Assembly (NCBI GenBank): GCA_934667575.1
Contig: CAKUME010000052.1
Location: 1-7,289 of the forward strand
From: an uncultured Eubacteriales bacterium
GTDB taxonomy: Bacteria > Bacillota > Clostridia > Oscillospirales > Acutalibacteraceae
Length of the DNA stretch: 7,289 nt
Direction: 5' to 3'
The notes under the pieces were generated by a model, which was given only the letters and a program-made list of their open reading frames with translations, did not search any database and had not been told where the DNA came from. Position 1 is the first letter of the stretch. Each line of letters begins with the position of its first letter. Made by a program: the position numbers and the translations under genes. This document shows, piece by piece, positions 6,442 to 7,289 of the stretch.

Positions 6442-6486
6442 AAAAAAAATCCGCTGGGCGTGCAATCAGACGCTCAGCGGATTTTT
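6442..6486 (-). terminator. Long intrinsic terminator of the glycosyltransferase gene
   Basis: The arms 6445-6461 and 6470-6486 form 17 consecutive pairs with a single G-U, over an 8-base loop; the core reads TCCGCTGGGCGT against ACGCTCAGCGGA. On the minus strand the stem runs into eight T residues (A-run 6442-6449 on the plus strand). On the plus strand it also ends in five T residues, so the element is potentially bidirectional. It lies between the glycosyltransferase stop and the symporter start and insulates the two same-strand genes. The stretch 6487-6574 between it and the stop codon holds nothing I can identify. Confidence 0.9.
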
Positions 6487-6574
6487 CCGGAATTTCTCCG
6501 CCCGTTTTCACTGTTATGACCCGGCGGGACAAAATATTCCGTTTTTCTGTGTGGGGAATGAATATAAGAGTCGC

Positions 6575-7289
6575 TTATGCCGCGTGCTCGCCTGAGCAGA
6601 TTTCGGCCACCGTTTTGGCTTCTTTATGAATAATCGGCGACCACGACACTTTTTTGAACAGCGACACAAACGCAATCGGAATGTAGGTCAGCATGAACAG
6701 CGGAAATGTAAACAAATAGAAAATCTTCCGTTTGGTAGAGGTGTGAATTTGTTTCCATTCGCTGATGAGCGTTACCAGCCCAATGACAAACGACCCCAGA
6801 TAAATGCTTACCAACGACTGAACCAAAATGAATCCGCCCAGCCATGCAAACTCGGTGCGCCCGCTGAACAAGCCATAGAACAAGGTGCAAACGTTCAGCA
6901 GCAGCCCCACCATCGACAGCACCATCGCAGGCATCGTGGTCATCGTCATGTCATAAGCCGAAAAGCTGCCCGAAAAGCCTTTGCGGACCAGTGGGCGGCC
7001 ATAGTCGCGAAACACCTGCAAAAAGCCCTTGGCCCAGCGCAGCCGCTGATTCCACGACTGACTAAATTCGGTGGGCTGCTCGTCATAGAGCACCGCCTCA
7101 TCGCAATAGCCAATCTTTTGACCTGCGATCACACAGTTGATTGTGAACTCAATATCTTCGGTCAGCAAGAAGAAGTGCCAACCGCCGCACTGCTCCAGTA
7201 CCTGACGGCTGAACATAAAGCCTGTGCCGGACACCGCACAGCTGGTGTTGAGCAGCATCCGCGCATTGTTCAGGTAGCGTGCTTCGCGC
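6575..7289 (-). CDS. Family 2 glycosyltransferase, membrane-bound processive type (5' end missing)
   Basis: The last 237 residues of a GT2 glycosyltransferase; the frame stays open to the right edge, so the nucleotide-sugar-binding N-terminal half is outside the window. Seen here are SGTGFMFSR (20-28), LTEDIEF (42-48) with the TED motif holding the catalytic base, and QRLRW (81-85), the Q-x-x-R-W motif of cellulose/hyaluronan/chitin-synthase-like and N-acetylglucosaminyltransferase enzymes. After it the chain turns hydrophobic, with about four membrane segments, then ends in a short polar tail. Such enzymes use UDP-sugars on the cytoplasmic face of the membrane and often extrude a polysaccharide. 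The sugar and product cannot be read; exopolysaccharide, poly-N-acetylglucosamine or glycolipid synthesis are all possible. A Met at 7258 is internal, because conserved sequence precedes the TED motif and the frame continues upstream. A strong terminator follows about 90 bases after the stop. Confidence 0.9.
   Translation of the reverse strand, partial: REARYLNNARMLLNTSCAVSGTGFMFSRQVLEQCGGWHFFLLTEDIEFTINCVIAGQKIGYCDEAVLYDEQPTEFSQSWNQRLRWAKGFLQVFRDYGRPLVRKGFSGSFSAYDMTMTTMPAMVLSMVGLLLNVCTLFYGLFSGRTEFAWLGGFILVQSLVSIYLGSFVIGLVTLISEWKQIHTSTKRKIFYLFTFPLFMLTYIPIAFVSLFKKVSWSPIIHKEAKTVAEICSGEHAA

Noticed and set aside
1..7289. Mobile elements, CRISPR arrays, tRNA/rRNA genes, toxin-antitoxin or phage-defence modules
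   Set aside because: No transposase, terminal repeats, spaced direct repeats, tRNA-like cloverleaf or defence-type domains were seen; nearly all sequence is explained by ordinary metabolic and transport genes.

Overview
The window looks like chromosomal DNA from a fairly GC-rich low-GC-phylum anaerobe, most likely a clostridial (Oscillospiraceae/Ruminococcaceae-like) Firmicute. This rests on the proteins (a DegV family protein, a stand-alone CBS-pair protein, an AGCS amino-acid symporter and a clostridial-style PfkB sugar kinase), on strong AGGAGG-type ribosome binding sites, and on near-consensus sigma-A promoters (TTGACT-N17-TATAAT and TTGACA-N17-TATACT). The lineage is inferred from family resemblance read by eye; no database search was run.

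Layout, left to right. Plus strand: the 3' part of a PfkB sugar kinase, probably 2-keto-3-deoxygluconate kinase, closed by an intrinsic terminator (619-660). Next come a strong promoter (721-749), a 157-residue two-CBS-domain protein and, 48 bases later, a 6-phosphogluconolactonase-like seven-bladed propeller protein. A 206-base spacer with possible RNA structure leads into a MATE-family multidrug/Na+-type efflux pump. A consensus promoter (3900-3928) then drives a DegV-family fatty-acid-binding protein, which ends at a strong GC-rich terminator (4908-4943). Minus strand, converging on DegV: an AGCS Na+:alanine/glycine symporter (5014-6378). Upstream of it, and separated by a long hairpin terminator (6442-6486), lies the 3' part of a processive-type family 2 glycosyltransferase that runs off the right edge.

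How the genes relate. The sugar kinase and the lactonase both fit sugar-acid or Entner-Doudoroff-type carbon metabolism, but a terminator and a new promoter separate them, so a shared operon is not supported. The CBS protein and lactonase may be co-transcribed. MATE pump, DegV protein, symporter and glycosyltransferase look like independent, mostly single-gene units. No mobile element, CRISPR array, tRNA, rRNA, phage gene or defence system is visible. I found no convincing new biological system. The best candidates for a second look are the structured spacer before the MATE gene and the ligand of the CBS-pair protein. Several start codons are corrected here using ribosome binding sites (MATE 2499, lactonase 1330, CBS protein 808, symporter 6378).
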